34,413 bases of DNA from a virus, in IMG/VR virus record IMGVR_UViG_3300046517_001586, positions 1-34,413 of that record; one strand, written 5' to 3'. The notes beneath the pieces were generated by a model. It searched no databases. It saw nothing but the letters and a program-made list of their open reading frames with translations, and was not told the origin of the DNA. The position numbers and the translations under genes were made by a program. Below are positions 6,377 to 12,840 of this stretch, one piece after another (position 1 is the stretch's first letter; each line of letters begins with the position of its first letter).

Positions 6377-6645
6377 CCCCCGCCCAGTGGGACACGCTGC
6401 CGTGGCTGCACGTCTACGCGCAGAGCCATGAACATGCGCCAGCCGAGATACGCGGCACCCGCGAGGCGCTGGTGGCGCTGCGCGATACCATCGACCAGGC
6501 GCTCGCCCATCCCAACGGTGAGGCCGAGTTCAGCGCCTTCGTGTGCGACGGCGAAGGCTATGCGGTCGAGGTGCGGCGGGTGCCGCGCTCCACCGTCTTA
6601 CGCTCGCGTTTGCCCTACTACTACCGACAAGCGAACGATCGATGA
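6373..6645 (+). CDS. Hypothetical phage protein (90 aa)
   Basis: ATGA-coupled at both ends. Helical N-terminal part (TREALVALRDTIDQAL) followed by a beta-like stretch (FVCDGEGYAVEVRRV). GC-rich codons again, in contrast to the gene before it. The family is not recognised. Confidence 0.63.
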   Translation: MTPAQWDTLPWLHVYAQSHEHAPAEIRGTREALVALRDTIDQALAHPNGEAEFSAFVCDGEGYAVEVRRVPRSTVLRSRLPYYYRQANDR

Positions 6646-6980
6646 AAAGCTTTCTGACCCCGGCGAACCTCGATCTGCCGATGCCGGCCGGCGCCGCCTT
6701 ACCGCAAAACGCGACAAAATCACGTCCCACCTATTTTGTCGTCAGCCGCCGCCTCGGGCGCACCCAAGCAGCAATCTATTGGGACGAGCTGCCGGGTGCG
6801 CCGGTCTACGAGCTCGAATACGCCGTGCGGCTTGATACCCTGTCGGAAGACAATCTGCTGCGGCTGGACGTGCCTATCGCCCGTCTCTTATCGATCTACG
6901 CAACCCTCAAGGCGGCGGGAACGCTGCCGCCACGCTGGGAGCCGCCGCCGAAGGCGAAACCGGCCCCGGTGGAAGGATGA
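6642..6980 (+). CDS. Hypothetical phage protein (112 aa)
   Basis: Starts by ATGA overlap at 6642. The mid-region RLGRTQAAIYWDELPGAP precedes a Leu-rich helix, and the C-terminus is Pro/Lys-rich (PPRWEPPPKAKPAPVEG), probably disordered. No known motif. Confidence 0.63.
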   Translation: MKSFLTPANLDLPMPAGAALPQNATKSRPTYFVVSRRLGRTQAAIYWDELPGAPVYELEYAVRLDTLSEDNLLRLDVPIARLLSIYATLKAAGTLPPRWEPPPKAKPAPVEG

Positions 6981-6983
6981 GCC

Positions 6984-7160
6984 ATGACCAACGATCAAGC
7001 CGTCGATATCGGAGTACGTCTCGAAACCGCGATCATGGGGCTGAAAGCCGCCCTGTTGCTTGCCCGCGAAAGCGAACACGGCCCTGAGCTGACGATCGAG
7101 ATAGCGTTGGAATACGCTGGTGATGCGCTCGAAATGTGCAAGGAAGAGGCTCGCCCATGA
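6984..7160 (+). CDS. Hypothetical small helical protein (58 aa)
   Basis: ATG 6984 follows GGAAGGA by six bases. The 58-residue product is almost entirely helical and acidic (ALLLARESEHGPELTIEIA). Its TGA overlaps the next ATG. Confidence 0.6.
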   Translation: MTNDQAVDIGVRLETAIMGLKAALLLARESEHGPELTIEIALEYAGDALEMCKEEARP

Positions 7161-7576
7161 ACAGCAAGGATTGGATCAAGGAAATAACTCAAAAGGTAGA
7201 GCTTGCTGAACGTTACGGACACACCAGCGACGAAATAGACGATCTGGCGAACCGCGCCGGATTAGACCTGGCTGCGCGGCTTCACACCTACACCGACGGC
7301 AACCCCGCTCTCGCGATGTCTATCCTGATGAGCTTGTGCCAGTTCATCATTTTGCAAGGGTCGGAGAATGACCAACGTTGGACGGGCATGATGATGCTCG
7401 TCAGCACCTTCAAAATAATATTTGAGGCTGACGACATCCAATTGATCGCCGACGCATTGATGGAAAAGGCCGACCGGATCGACGGTATCTGGCGGCGCGG
7501 GGCCAAGGCCGAAACAGCAAAAATGCTGCGGATCATGGCGATGACAATAACCCCAGCGGAGAGGGAGACGTGCTAG
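7157..7576 (+). CDS. Hypothetical helical protein (139 aa)
   Basis: ATG 7157 (ATGA overlap, with AGGAAGAGG upstream) is chosen over an upstream in-frame start at 7136. The protein is helical and Met/Ile-rich (MSILMSLCQFIIL, MMMLVSTFKIIF) but too interrupted for clear membrane spans. It is AT-richer than its neighbours. Unrecognised. Confidence 0.6.
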   Translation: MNSKDWIKEITQKVELAERYGHTSDEIDDLANRAGLDLAARLHTYTDGNPALAMSILMSLCQFIILQGSENDQRWTGMMMLVSTFKIIFEADDIQLIADALMEKADRIDGIWRRGAKAETAKMLRIMAMTITPAERETC

Positions 7577-8040
7577 CTGACTCGGAGCATAACGACGACC
7601 GCTGGCTCGTCACGCGCTATCTTCCAAGCGGTCAAGGGGCAGCCAACATCACCGGCTGGTATGTGGTTCGAATCTGCCCGTGCTGTTGTGGCGAAAGGGT
7701 GACGCTGCCTTATCCAAACCAGGGACGAGCCGAGAGAGTACGTCTGGTACTCCTGGGACAAATTACGACGCCCTCAGAACCAAAACTGAAATGGTCCAAC
7801 GACGAAATTATTTCCCCGCCAACGCTAATCGTCGGACAGATCTGGCTCGACCGACATCGCCGTTTCGGCGCCGATCGCTATGTGCGGATTAAATCCGTGG
7901 ATGAAACAACGGTGTTGGTCACTACCGTGGTGCAGCAAGACGACGTCTGGAGCCCGGCTCCAAAAACACACCCCAGCAAGATCTCGGCACACCGCTTCGA
8001 GACTGAACGTTGGTTTGTATTTATCGAGGGACCAGAGTGA
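7570..8040 (+). CDS. Hypothetical protein with CPCCCG knuckle (156 aa)
   Basis: Starts at GTG 7570 after GAGGGAGAC, overlapping the previous gene by 7 bases. An early CPCCCGERVTLP motif suggests a half zinc site. The second half looks like a small beta-barrel (LIVGQIWLDRHRRFGADRYVRIKSV, then FETERWFVF). I cannot assign a function. Confidence 0.6.
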   Translation: MLADSEHNDDRWLVTRYLPSGQGAANITGWYVVRICPCCCGERVTLPYPNQGRAERVRLVLLGQITTPSEPKLKWSNDEIISPPTLIVGQIWLDRHRRFGADRYVRIKSVDETTVLVTTVVQQDDVWSPAPKTHPSKISAHRFETERWFVFIEGPE

Positions 8041-8618
8041 CGCTTTACAATGTCATCTACGCCGACCCCCCTTGGCGTTTCAAAACCTATAGCAAGCTCG
8101 GCCTCGGCCGCAGCGCCGAAGCCTATTACGATGTCATGACGCCGGCCGAAGTTGCGGCTTATCCGGTTCAGCACCTCGCCGCGAAGGACTGTGTGCTGCT
8201 GCTTTGGGTCACCGACCCGCTGCTGGAATACGGGTTCGACGTCATCGATAGCTGGGGCTTCAAATTCAAGACCGTCGGGTTTTATTGGGTCAAGACCGGC
8301 AAGGATTATTTCGGCCGCCCGATCGGCACCGGCTATTGGACCCGTGCCAATCCCGAGCAATGCCTGCTGGCAACTCGCGGCAAGCCAAAGCGTCTCAATG
8401 GCGATGTCCGCAAGCTGATCGAGGCGCCGCGCCGCGAGCACAGCCGCAAGCCGGACGTAGTCTATGAGCGTATCGAGCGGCTCGCCGCCGGTCCCTACGT
8501 CGAGCTGTTCAGCCGCCAGCGCCGGCCAGGCTGGGACGCCATTGGGCTCGAATCTGATAGCGGCCCCGCTCGGCGCCGCTGGCACACCGACATGCGGGAA
8601 ATGCGGGGAGAGGCATGA
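8037..8618 (+). CDS. MT-A70 family DNA N6-adenine methyltransferase
   Basis: GTG 8037 is the start: it overlaps the previous stop and has GAGGGACC upstream. The upstream extension of the open frame adds only a non-homologous leader. The product opens MTLYNVIYADPPWRF, with the catalytic DPPW motif at residues 10-13. It then shows the MT-A70 landmarks LLLWVTD, a strand ending in FYWVK, RANPEQCLLATRGKPKR, and HSRKPDVVYERIERL followed by YVELFSR. At 193 residues it is a minimal catalytic domain with no target-recognition domain. It probably methylates phage DNA at N6-adenine, which can block host restriction or affect regulation. The target site is not predictable. Confidence 0.88.
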   Translation: MTLYNVIYADPPWRFKTYSKLGLGRSAEAYYDVMTPAEVAAYPVQHLAAKDCVLLLWVTDPLLEYGFDVIDSWGFKFKTVGFYWVKTGKDYFGRPIGTGYWTRANPEQCLLATRGKPKRLNGDVRKLIEAPRREHSRKPDVVYERIERLAAGPYVELFSRQRRPGWDAIGLESDSGPARRRWHTDMREMRGEA

Positions 8619-8986
8619 TGATCGAAACAACCTACACCATCTACCACGCCGATGGCACGATCCAGCGCGGTGAAGTTGATTGGCCCGACTCGCCGGGTGT
8701 GGAGCTGATCGCGGCGCTGGTCGAACCGATTGTCGGTCACCCAATGGAGCACGTCACCGTTCTGGACCCGGTGATGAGCCACGCCGAGGAAGTTAGTCGG
8801 AACGATTACCGCGACATGTTTGTCGACGAGTTGGGGCATATTCGCGCCGGCGGACCCAAGCAGCGCAACCACGCGGCGACCGCGATCTACCGCGCCAACT
8901 GGCTGCGCGCGGAGGGCGGCGACCCAGAGGATCTGCATTGGATCGTCGGGACCGCGGTCCTGTTCGATCGCATTATCTGGAAGTAA
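8615..8986 (+). CDS. Hypothetical phage protein (123 aa)
   Basis: ATGA-coupled to the methyltransferase. It starts with a beta-hairpin-like segment (TTYTIYHADGTIQRGEVDWP) and has acidic and His-rich patches (VTVLDPVMSHAEEV). It may be co-translated with the methyltransferase, but no motif ties it to methylation. Confidence 0.63.
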   Translation: MMIETTYTIYHADGTIQRGEVDWPDSPGVELIAALVEPIVGHPMEHVTVLDPVMSHAEEVSRNDYRDMFVDELGHIRAGGPKQRNHAATAIYRANWLRAEGGDPEDLHWIVGTAVLFDRIIWK

Positions 8987-8991
8987 AGACG

Positions 8992-9273
8992 ATGCCGCTA
9001 CCTGACCAGATCCGCGAGTGGGTCGCCGAGCACAACGAGGACGCCCTGCTCGCCGACGGTTTCGAGGATGCAATCCTTGGTGTGGCGGTGCGCTGTTCAA
9101 AGCCGGCGCTGGTCGTCTACGACATCGAGAAATGCGTCGAGATCTTGATGCGCGGCGACGATGGCATGGACTACGACGAGGCGATGGAGTTTCTCGAATT
9201 CAACACGCTGGGTGCATGGGCCGGCGAAGGCACACCCCTGTTCCTGTGGCGCTACGAAGAAGGCATGGAATGA
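8992..9273 (+). CDS. Conserved phage protein of unknown function (93 aa)
   Basis: ATG 8992 is the first start after the preceding stop. The C-terminal block MDYDEAMEFLEFNTLGAWAG followed by GTPLFLW belongs to a small family I have seen in many proteobacterial phages with no known function. It is acidic, with a predicted alpha/beta fold. Confidence 0.66.
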   Translation: MPLPDQIREWVAEHNEDALLADGFEDAILGVAVRCSKPALVVYDIEKCVEILMRGDDGMDYDEAMEFLEFNTLGAWAGEGTPLFLWRYEEGME

Positions 9274-9551
9274 TCCAGCCTAGCTGCATGGGCGGGATCG
9301 CCATTACGACGCCAACGGCGACGGCATCTAGTTGTCGTTGCTTGGGCTTGGGCGCGGACGCATCACTAGCCAAAACCACCAAAAACGCGACTGGATCATT
9401 CTCGTGCAGCGCCAACTCGATATTTGCGGGCCAGCCAAGGCGACAAGTAAACTCAAGGGGTCAGGGTGTTCCATCTTCGTCCACTGCGAGGCGTTGTGGT
9501 CGTCGACTCTCGATCACGTTTCCACTCCCAGCCAACCCGGATGACCAAGCT
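9274..9551 (+). other. Interval without a confident gene, possibly decayed coding sequence
   Basis: Two frames are partly open. One starts at 9270 and runs in frame into the next gene, but its first 94 codons read as Ser/Thr/Ala-rich low-complexity sequence. Another frame reads GRDRHYDANGDGI then a stop (TAG at 9329-9331), continues open to 9544 and ends in an ATGA junction. The fragments suggest a disrupted gene, but no family confirms it. I see no terminator or clear promoter here. Confidence 0.4.
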
Positions 9552-9830
9552 ATGACTGATGAAAACGCTCTTATCCGCGCAAGAATTTTGCTTGCTGATG
9601 ATCCTGATGAAATGGATGAGGAGTGGCTTGCACGGATAATTTCTCAGGAATGGGCTGAAGCTGTCATGCTTGAGCGTCACCGTATAGCGCGGCGGGTCAG
9701 CGAAAGAACGATACTTAGGCTGGGCATTGGCCGTGATCCGCTTGTGGAAGTAAATGAGATCATTCAAGATCTTGCGGCTGATATTGAGAATAACTGGGAA
9801 GATGAAGATGACGAAACGGAATCTGATTAA
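9552..9830 (+). CDS. Acidic AT-rich small protein (92 aa), possible moron
   Basis: Starting at ATG 9552 the composition shifts to AT-rich codons unlike its neighbours. The product has no lysine, roughly 27 acidic residues, and an acidic tail (ENNWEDEDDETESD). The frame is open upstream to 9270, so a longer protein cannot be excluded; I prefer 9552 because the upstream part looks non-coding. Acidic small phage proteins sometimes mimic DNA to inhibit host enzymes, but that is speculation here. Confidence 0.55.
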   Translation: MTDENALIRARILLADDPDEMDEEWLARIISQEWAEAVMLERHRIARRVSERTILRLGIGRDPLVEVNEIIQDLAADIENNWEDEDDETESD

Positions 9831-9911
9831 TCATCCTGCTCCTGGCCCCAGACCATGCAACTGAATTGGTATTTATCTCGATGCCTCTGACCGTCTGGAG
9901 GAGCTGCCCTG

Positions 9912-10088
9912 ATGGATCACGTCATCCTTTTCCGCAATCACAGCGGCAAGGTTGACTTTATTGCCGACAACGACGGCGACATCGCGGTGTTCGCCGACCT
10001 CGACGCCGCGGTCGCCTTCACGAGCGAGCATCACATGTTCATGCCCGGTGGCGTGGATTACCAGATCGTCGAGCTCGACGAGCTGTAG
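9912..10088 (+). CDS. Hypothetical acidic microprotein (58 aa)
   Basis: GGAGGAG lies about ten bases before ATG 9912. The product (MDHVILFRNHSGKVDFI...) is acidic, with an alternating beta pattern and no cysteine. It lies after an 81-base gap, so it may begin a new translational unit. Confidence 0.6.
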   Translation: MDHVILFRNHSGKVDFIADNDGDIAVFADLDAAVAFTSEHHMFMPGGVDYQIVELDEL

Positions 10089-10099
10089 GGGGAGGAGCA

Positions 10100-10411
10100 A
10101 TGCCCAAATCCGTCATCCCAATCCTTAATAAGTTGGTTGACGCCCAGGAGATGCACCGCCAGCATCCGATCACGTTCATCGTCCCGTCAGCTCACAACCT
10201 GGCCACGATCATGCCCGGTAACTACGTCAAGATCTGCCGCGAAAACGAACGGTTCTGGTGCAAAGTGATCGGCGGCGTCGGCAAGTTTCTGGTCGGCGAG
10301 GTCGACGTGCCCTTGGTCAACGAAGGCAACGCCGACATCAATAAATCCGGCATGCGGGTGCGATTCGAGCATCGTCACGTCTACGAGATCATGCGGCCGC
10401 CTGTGAGATAG
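10100..10411 (+). CDS. Conserved small beta-barrel-like phage protein (103 aa)
   Basis: GGGGGAGGAG precedes ATG 10100. The core FIVPSAHNLATIMPGNYVKICRENERFW, then VDVPLV and FEHRHVYEI, follows a pattern I recall from many alphaproteobacterial and phage genomes (P-G-D/N-x-V-K-x...ERFW...RHVY). It looks like a small SH3-like barrel. Its role is unknown. Confidence 0.68.
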   Translation: MPKSVIPILNKLVDAQEMHRQHPITFIVPSAHNLATIMPGNYVKICRENERFWCKVIGGVGKFLVGEVDVPLVNEGNADINKSGMRVRFEHRHVYEIMRPPVR

Positions 10412-10421
10412 GAGCCAAACC

Positions 10422-10733
10422 ATGCGACTGAAGCTGGTGTCCTACAGCCACGACACGCTGCTTGGACACATCGACGTGCCGGACCACTGGCAAAACTGGC
10501 TTGAGCGCAACGGCGCGGCAAGTACGCTTGTGTCGCCCCGCTTACCACGTTTCATCGATGATGCCGAGATCGCCTACCCGGTCATGGTGAACCAGATCAC
10601 CATCGCACGGGCGTATCACTCCGAGTATCGCGATGCGGTGTGCCTGACCAGAGGTTCGATCGAGGAATTCGAGAAGCTGCCGGGATGTAGCTTCAGCCCG
10701 AGCATGGCGTACCTGCGCTCGCAGGCGGAATAA
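10422..10733 (+). CDS. Hypothetical phage protein (103 aa)
   Basis: AGGAG lies seven bases before ATG 10422. The protein starts with a beta strand (MRLKLVSYSHDTLLGHIDVP) and is otherwise mixed. Unrecognised. Confidence 0.64.
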   Translation: MRLKLVSYSHDTLLGHIDVPDHWQNWLERNGAASTLVSPRLPRFIDDAEIAYPVMVNQITIARAYHSEYRDAVCLTRGSIEEFEKLPGCSFSPSMAYLRSQAE

Positions 10734-10739
10734 GAAAAC

Positions 10740-11075
10740 ATGACCAACGATGCGAGTCCGCGAATGATATCGATGAACGAAGCGGCCGCCAAAGGCATCG
10801 AGCGGCTGCGCAAGCCGAGCTGGTCCGACCCCTTCGACCACATCAAGATCGACATCTTCGAAGGCAAGCCTGGACCGTGGATGCACCTCTATGCACCCTT
10901 CAATCTTGAGTGCAACAAACGCGATCCGGTCGACATCCTATGGTCTATCCAGTTCGGCAAGGAGAGCGCCGATTCGGTCGAATTCGTACCCTACGAAGGA
11001 CCGCTACCTGACAGCGAAACCTATAAGGCAAGACAGGCAGAGTTCGACGGCGTGCTCGGAGAAGAGAGAGGCTGA
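10740..11075 (+). CDS. Hypothetical phage protein (111 aa)
   Basis: Starts six bases after the previous stop with only a weak ribosome site (AAGAAAAC). It contains an aromatic patch (GPWMHLYAPF) and an acidic C-terminal helix. Its stop shares one base with the next start. Unrecognised. Confidence 0.63.
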   Translation: MTNDASPRMISMNEAAAKGIERLRKPSWSDPFDHIKIDIFEGKPGPWMHLYAPFNLECNKRDPVDILWSIQFGKESADSVEFVPYEGPLPDSETYKARQAEFDGVLGEERG

Positions 11076-11260
11076 TGGAAGAACCGCTCGTTCAGCCAGC
11101 ACGCTATGTCTGGCGACTGCCGGTAATTCGTCACGTTCGGTGGGTCGTTTGTTGGTATCGACTCAGACACTGGTACGGCCTGTGGTCGAGCCTCGGATAC
11201 TACGAAAACAATACGTTCGACCGCCGCTGTCTCGATCAGGTATGGCGCGGCATCGTCTAG
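11075..11260 (+). CDS. Trp/Arg-rich small protein (61 aa)
   Basis: Coupled to the previous gene by a one-base overlap. The product is unusually rich in Trp, Tyr and Arg (RYVWRLPVIRHVRWVVCWYRL), which suggests membrane-surface or nucleic-acid contact. A 15-bp hairpin follows 12 bases after the stop. Confidence 0.52.
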   Translation: MEEPLVQPARYVWRLPVIRHVRWVVCWYRLRHWYGLWSSLGYYENNTFDRRCLDQVWRGIV

Positions 11261-11272
11261 ACGGTTAAAAGC

Positions 11273-11307
11273 GAAACGCCGGTCAGGATGGGCCTGGCCG
11301 GCGTTTC
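11273..11307 (+). terminator. Strong 15-bp hairpin after the 11075-11260 gene
   Basis: GAAACGCCGGTCAGG (11273-11287) pairs with CCTGGCCGGCGTTTC (11293-11307) around a five-base loop, with one G-T pair. No T-tract follows; instead a Shine-Dalgarno follows directly. It may be an attenuator or mRNA-stabilising hairpin rather than a standard terminator. Confidence 0.5.
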
Positions 11308-11322
11308 TGGAGGAGGACTGCG

Positions 11323-11391
11323 ATGAATGCACATCGCAAGCTCCTGATACGGATCATCGTTCTCTTACGAATCGTCGTCAAGAGGAAATAG
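11323..11391 (+). CDS. 22-residue cationic amphipathic peptide ORF
   Basis: ATG 11323 sits six bases after GGAGGAGGA-type ribosome-site sequence, one of the strongest in the window. The peptide (MNAHRKLLIRIIVLLRIVV plus KRK) alternates Arg/Lys with Leu/Ile/Val and has the character of a membrane-active helix. It stands between two hairpins (11273-11307 and 11402-11443). The short length means chance cannot be ruled out, but ribosome site, composition and isolation all favour a real product. Confidence 0.45.
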   Translation: MNAHRKLLIRIIVLLRIVVKRK

Positions 11392-11401
11392 GTCCGTATT
11401 A

Positions 11402-11443
11402 GGGGGGAGTCAACCGGGTCCAAACCGGCTGGCTCCTCCCCCC
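11402..11443. repeat. Hairpin with GGGGGGAG/CTCCCCCC arms
   Basis: GGGGGGAG (11402-11409) is complementary to CTCCCCCC (11436-11443), with CCGG repeats in the loop region. It lies 11 bases after the 22-codon ORF and 24 bases before the next gene. There is no T-tract. A regulatory or RNA-stability role is possible. Confidence 0.45.
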
Positions 11444-11466
11444 ATCACGCAAGAAGGACGCCCGAC

Positions 11467-11694
11467 ATGATCGAGTTCGACGGCTGTCCGCATTGCCGCG
11501 GCGTTCGCTTCCTGGCCGGACCGCGCGGCGGTTCGTCTCAGAATGTCGTCTGCATGGGTTGCTCAGCGCGGTTGAATCTAGTGATCCCACCGCTCCCTGG
11601 ACCGTTCCTTTTGCTCAACGAGCTGAGCGGCCCGACGGGCCAGCCGCCTGACACGGCAAGCGCGAATTACATCATCGAACTGACCCGCGAATAG
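11467..11694 (+). CDS. Zinc-ribbon protein (75 aa)
   Basis: ATG 11467 follows GAAGGACGCC. Residues 7-37 form a canonical zinc ribbon: CPHCRGVRF, then CMGCSARLNL. A Pro/Leu-rich tail follows. Function unknown; it is one of about ten such proteins in this operon. Confidence 0.66.
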   Translation: MIEFDGCPHCRGVRFLAGPRGGSSQNVVCMGCSARLNLVIPPLPGPFLLLNELSGPTGQPPDTASANYIIELTRE

Positions 11695-11706
11695 CTCGCG
11701 TAAGGC

Positions 11707-11916
11707 ATGATGACCTTGTTCTGGCACTTTCTAGCGGGCTATTGCGGTTCTAGCCTCGCCGTCATGATACGCTTCCGCTACGGCGAGCGAGCCGAAATTA
11801 TGGCGCTGACGGCGTGCTGTGTCGCTGTTGCACTGAGCGGCGCGCCAGCGGCGCTTTACGACGCTCTGGGGCTGCTGACCAGCTACATGCTGATCCGCTG
11901 GCTGGTGTTTCGCTGA
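11707..11916 (+). CDS. Small two-span membrane protein (69 aa)
   Basis: Starts at ATG 11707 or the adjacent ATG 11710. Hydrophobic stretches around residues 4-20 and 30-66 (ALTACCVAVALSGAPAAL, then LLTSYMLIRWLVF) indicate two or three spans, with a charged loop (RFRYGERAE). The topology is holin-like, but the gene is in the opposite operon from the endolysin. Role unknown. Confidence 0.58.
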   Translation: MMTLFWHFLAGYCGSSLAVMIRFRYGERAEIMALTACCVAVALSGAPAALYDALGLLTSYMLIRWLVFR

Positions 11917-11919
11917 TCG

Positions 11920-12177
11920 ATGGGCAATTACGGCATCCGCTGGGAGAACGGCTACTGGGTACTTCACATCCTGTGGATGGAGCCGCTCGGTCAGCGCCGC
12001 TGGTGTTCCAACTCCCGAATGCTTAAGCGCCGATCACGATCGCTGGATCGGCTGCTGGCGAGCATGACCGGCGTCGAGGCGGTGATGCTGTTTCCGACCT
12101 GCTCGCACATGCCCTCGCAACAATGCGCGATGCCGGTGCCGCCACAGTCGAGGCAGATGACCGGCGGCGGATGCTGA
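11920..12177 (+). CDS. Hypothetical protein (85 aa), overlaps an antisense frame
   Basis: ATG 11920 lies three bases after the previous stop; no clear ribosome site. The first 55 residues (RWENGYWVLHILWMEPLG, then an Arg/Ser helix) look protein-like. The last 30 are Pro/Gln/Met-rich. That last part is antisense to a frame (11991-12197, minus) that encodes a good zinc motif, and wobble positions of the two frames coincide. One of the two is probably a shadow. Confidence 0.42.
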   Translation: MGNYGIRWENGYWVLHILWMEPLGQRRWCSNSRMLKRRSRSLDRLLASMTGVEAVMLFPTCSHMPSQQCAMPVPPQSRQMTGGGC

Positions 12178-12197
12178 TAGCGGCAAGGGCAAATCAT
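11991..12197 (-). CDS. Alternative antisense frame with zinc motif (68 aa)
   Basis: The minus-strand reading gives CPC near the start, then CLDCGGTGIAHCCEG, a pattern I recall from small phage and alphaproteobacterial zinc proteins (C-x2-C-G-G-x-G-x4-CCEG). The C-terminal half is Ser/Arg-rich and unconvincing, there is no ribosome site, and the gene would lie inside the opposing operon. Reported because the motif is specific; either this or 11920-12177 is likely spurious. Confidence 0.35.
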   Translation of the reverse strand: MICPCRYQHPPPVICLDCGGTGIAHCCEGMCEQVGNSITASTPVMLASSRSSDRDRRLSIRELEHQRR

Positions 12198-12375
12198 GGC
12201 AAAAACGTTCTATTGCACACCGGAAACTCCTTGGCATGTCGGATTACCGACGCCGGTTCAGCATAGTGATGTCCACGAAATTGGAGAGCAAGAAGACGGT
12301 TGGCCGGGTGGAGATATCGTAACCTATGAATGTCGCGTTTGCGGGCACCGCTGGCGATCGGAGATTCCGCAATAA
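12196..12375 (+). CDS. Zinc-ribbon microprotein, last gene of the plus-strand operon (59 aa)
   Basis: AAGGGC lies five bases before ATG 12196. The product begins MAKTFYCTPETPWH and ends YECRVCGHRW, a rubredoxin/zinc-ribbon knuckle, with His and Cys in the N-terminal part as possible partners. The stop lies three bases before the convergent terminator. Confidence 0.66.
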   Translation: MAKTFYCTPETPWHVGLPTPVQHSDVHEIGEQEDGWPGGDIVTYECRVCGHRWRSEIPQ

Positions 12376-12378
12376 AAT

Positions 12379-12414
12379 AAAAGCCCCCGGCACGCTGCGG
12401 AACCGGGAGCTTTT
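12379..12414. terminator. Bidirectional intrinsic terminator between convergent operons
   Basis: AAAAGCCCCCGG (12379-12390) and CCGGGAGCTTTT (12403-12414) form a 12-bp stem with one mismatch around a 12-base loop. A-rich and T-rich arms on both sides supply a U-tract for either direction. It stands between the end of the plus-strand operon (12375) and the end of the late minus-strand operon (12464), exactly where a shared terminator is needed. Confidence 0.82.
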
Positions 12415-12463
12415 AACGCCTTCACCCTGTCTGACGGAGTTGAGCGCGGGTCGGATTTTAAGC

Positions 12464-12619
12464 TCAGATCGCGCCGATCAGCAAGAGGATGAGCAGGATA
12501 ATCAGCACGGTTCCCAGGACGCCGCTGGGGTAATAACCCCAGCCGTAGCGGGCATTATACGGTGCCGGGAACGCGCCGATGACCATCAACAGCAGGATAA
12601 TGACAAGGATCGTGATCAT
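12464..12619 (-). CDS. DUF3309 small membrane protein, holin candidate
   Basis: A 51-residue protein starting at ATG 12619, five bases after AGGAGC. The sequence (MITILVIILLLLMVIGAFPA..., WGYYPSG, LIILLILLLIGAI) matches DUF3309: two hydrophobic segments separated by a short aromatic WGYYPSG turn. DUF3309 proteins are common in Rhizobiales and of unknown function. Here it is the last gene of the lysis cassette, after the endolysin, where a small two-span protein would be expected to be a holin or pinholin. The family call is firm; the lysis role is inferred. Confidence 0.8.
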   Translation of the reverse strand: MITILVIILLLMVIGAFPAPYNARYGWGYYPSGVLGTVLIILLILLLIGAI

Positions 12620-12628
12620 CGGTTGCTC

Positions 12629-12829
12629 CTAGCAGGAATCGGTAGTCGCATACATGCCGTTAGTTCTCTTCACCGCCGGGACCGGGTTAAAGTAAATGTG
12701 TTCATCGATCGGCATCTTGTCTTCGACCACATAAGAAATCCTGCTCTGGCACTCTTCGATCAGGACGCAATCAACCTGTGCGGCGAGCTGCACCGACACG
12801 CCCAGGATAAACGCGACCTGACTGATCAT
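12629..12829 (-). CDS. Small exported or membrane-anchored protein after the endolysin (66 aa)
   Basis: ATG 12829 lies 11 bases after the endolysin stop, with GGCGGGA upstream; longer frames in this register are shadows of the endolysin. The first 18 residues are hydrophobic (MISQVAFILGVSVQLAAQ) and may be a signal peptide or signal anchor. The rest is soluble with four cysteines, which could form disulphides outside the cytoplasm. It could be a spanin-like component or an arrested lysis regulator, but no family is recognised. Confidence 0.6.
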   Translation of the reverse strand: MISQVAFILGVSVQLAAQVDCVLIEECQSRISYVVEDKMPIDEHIYFNPVPAVKRTNGMYATTDSC

Positions 12830-12840
12830 CGGTCCCGCCT

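Noticed and set aside
7878-8744. 288-codon minus-strand frame opposite the methyltransferase
   Set aside because: The plus-strand MT-A70 gene has specific catalytic motifs and coupled starts; the antisense frame has no motif or ribosome site.
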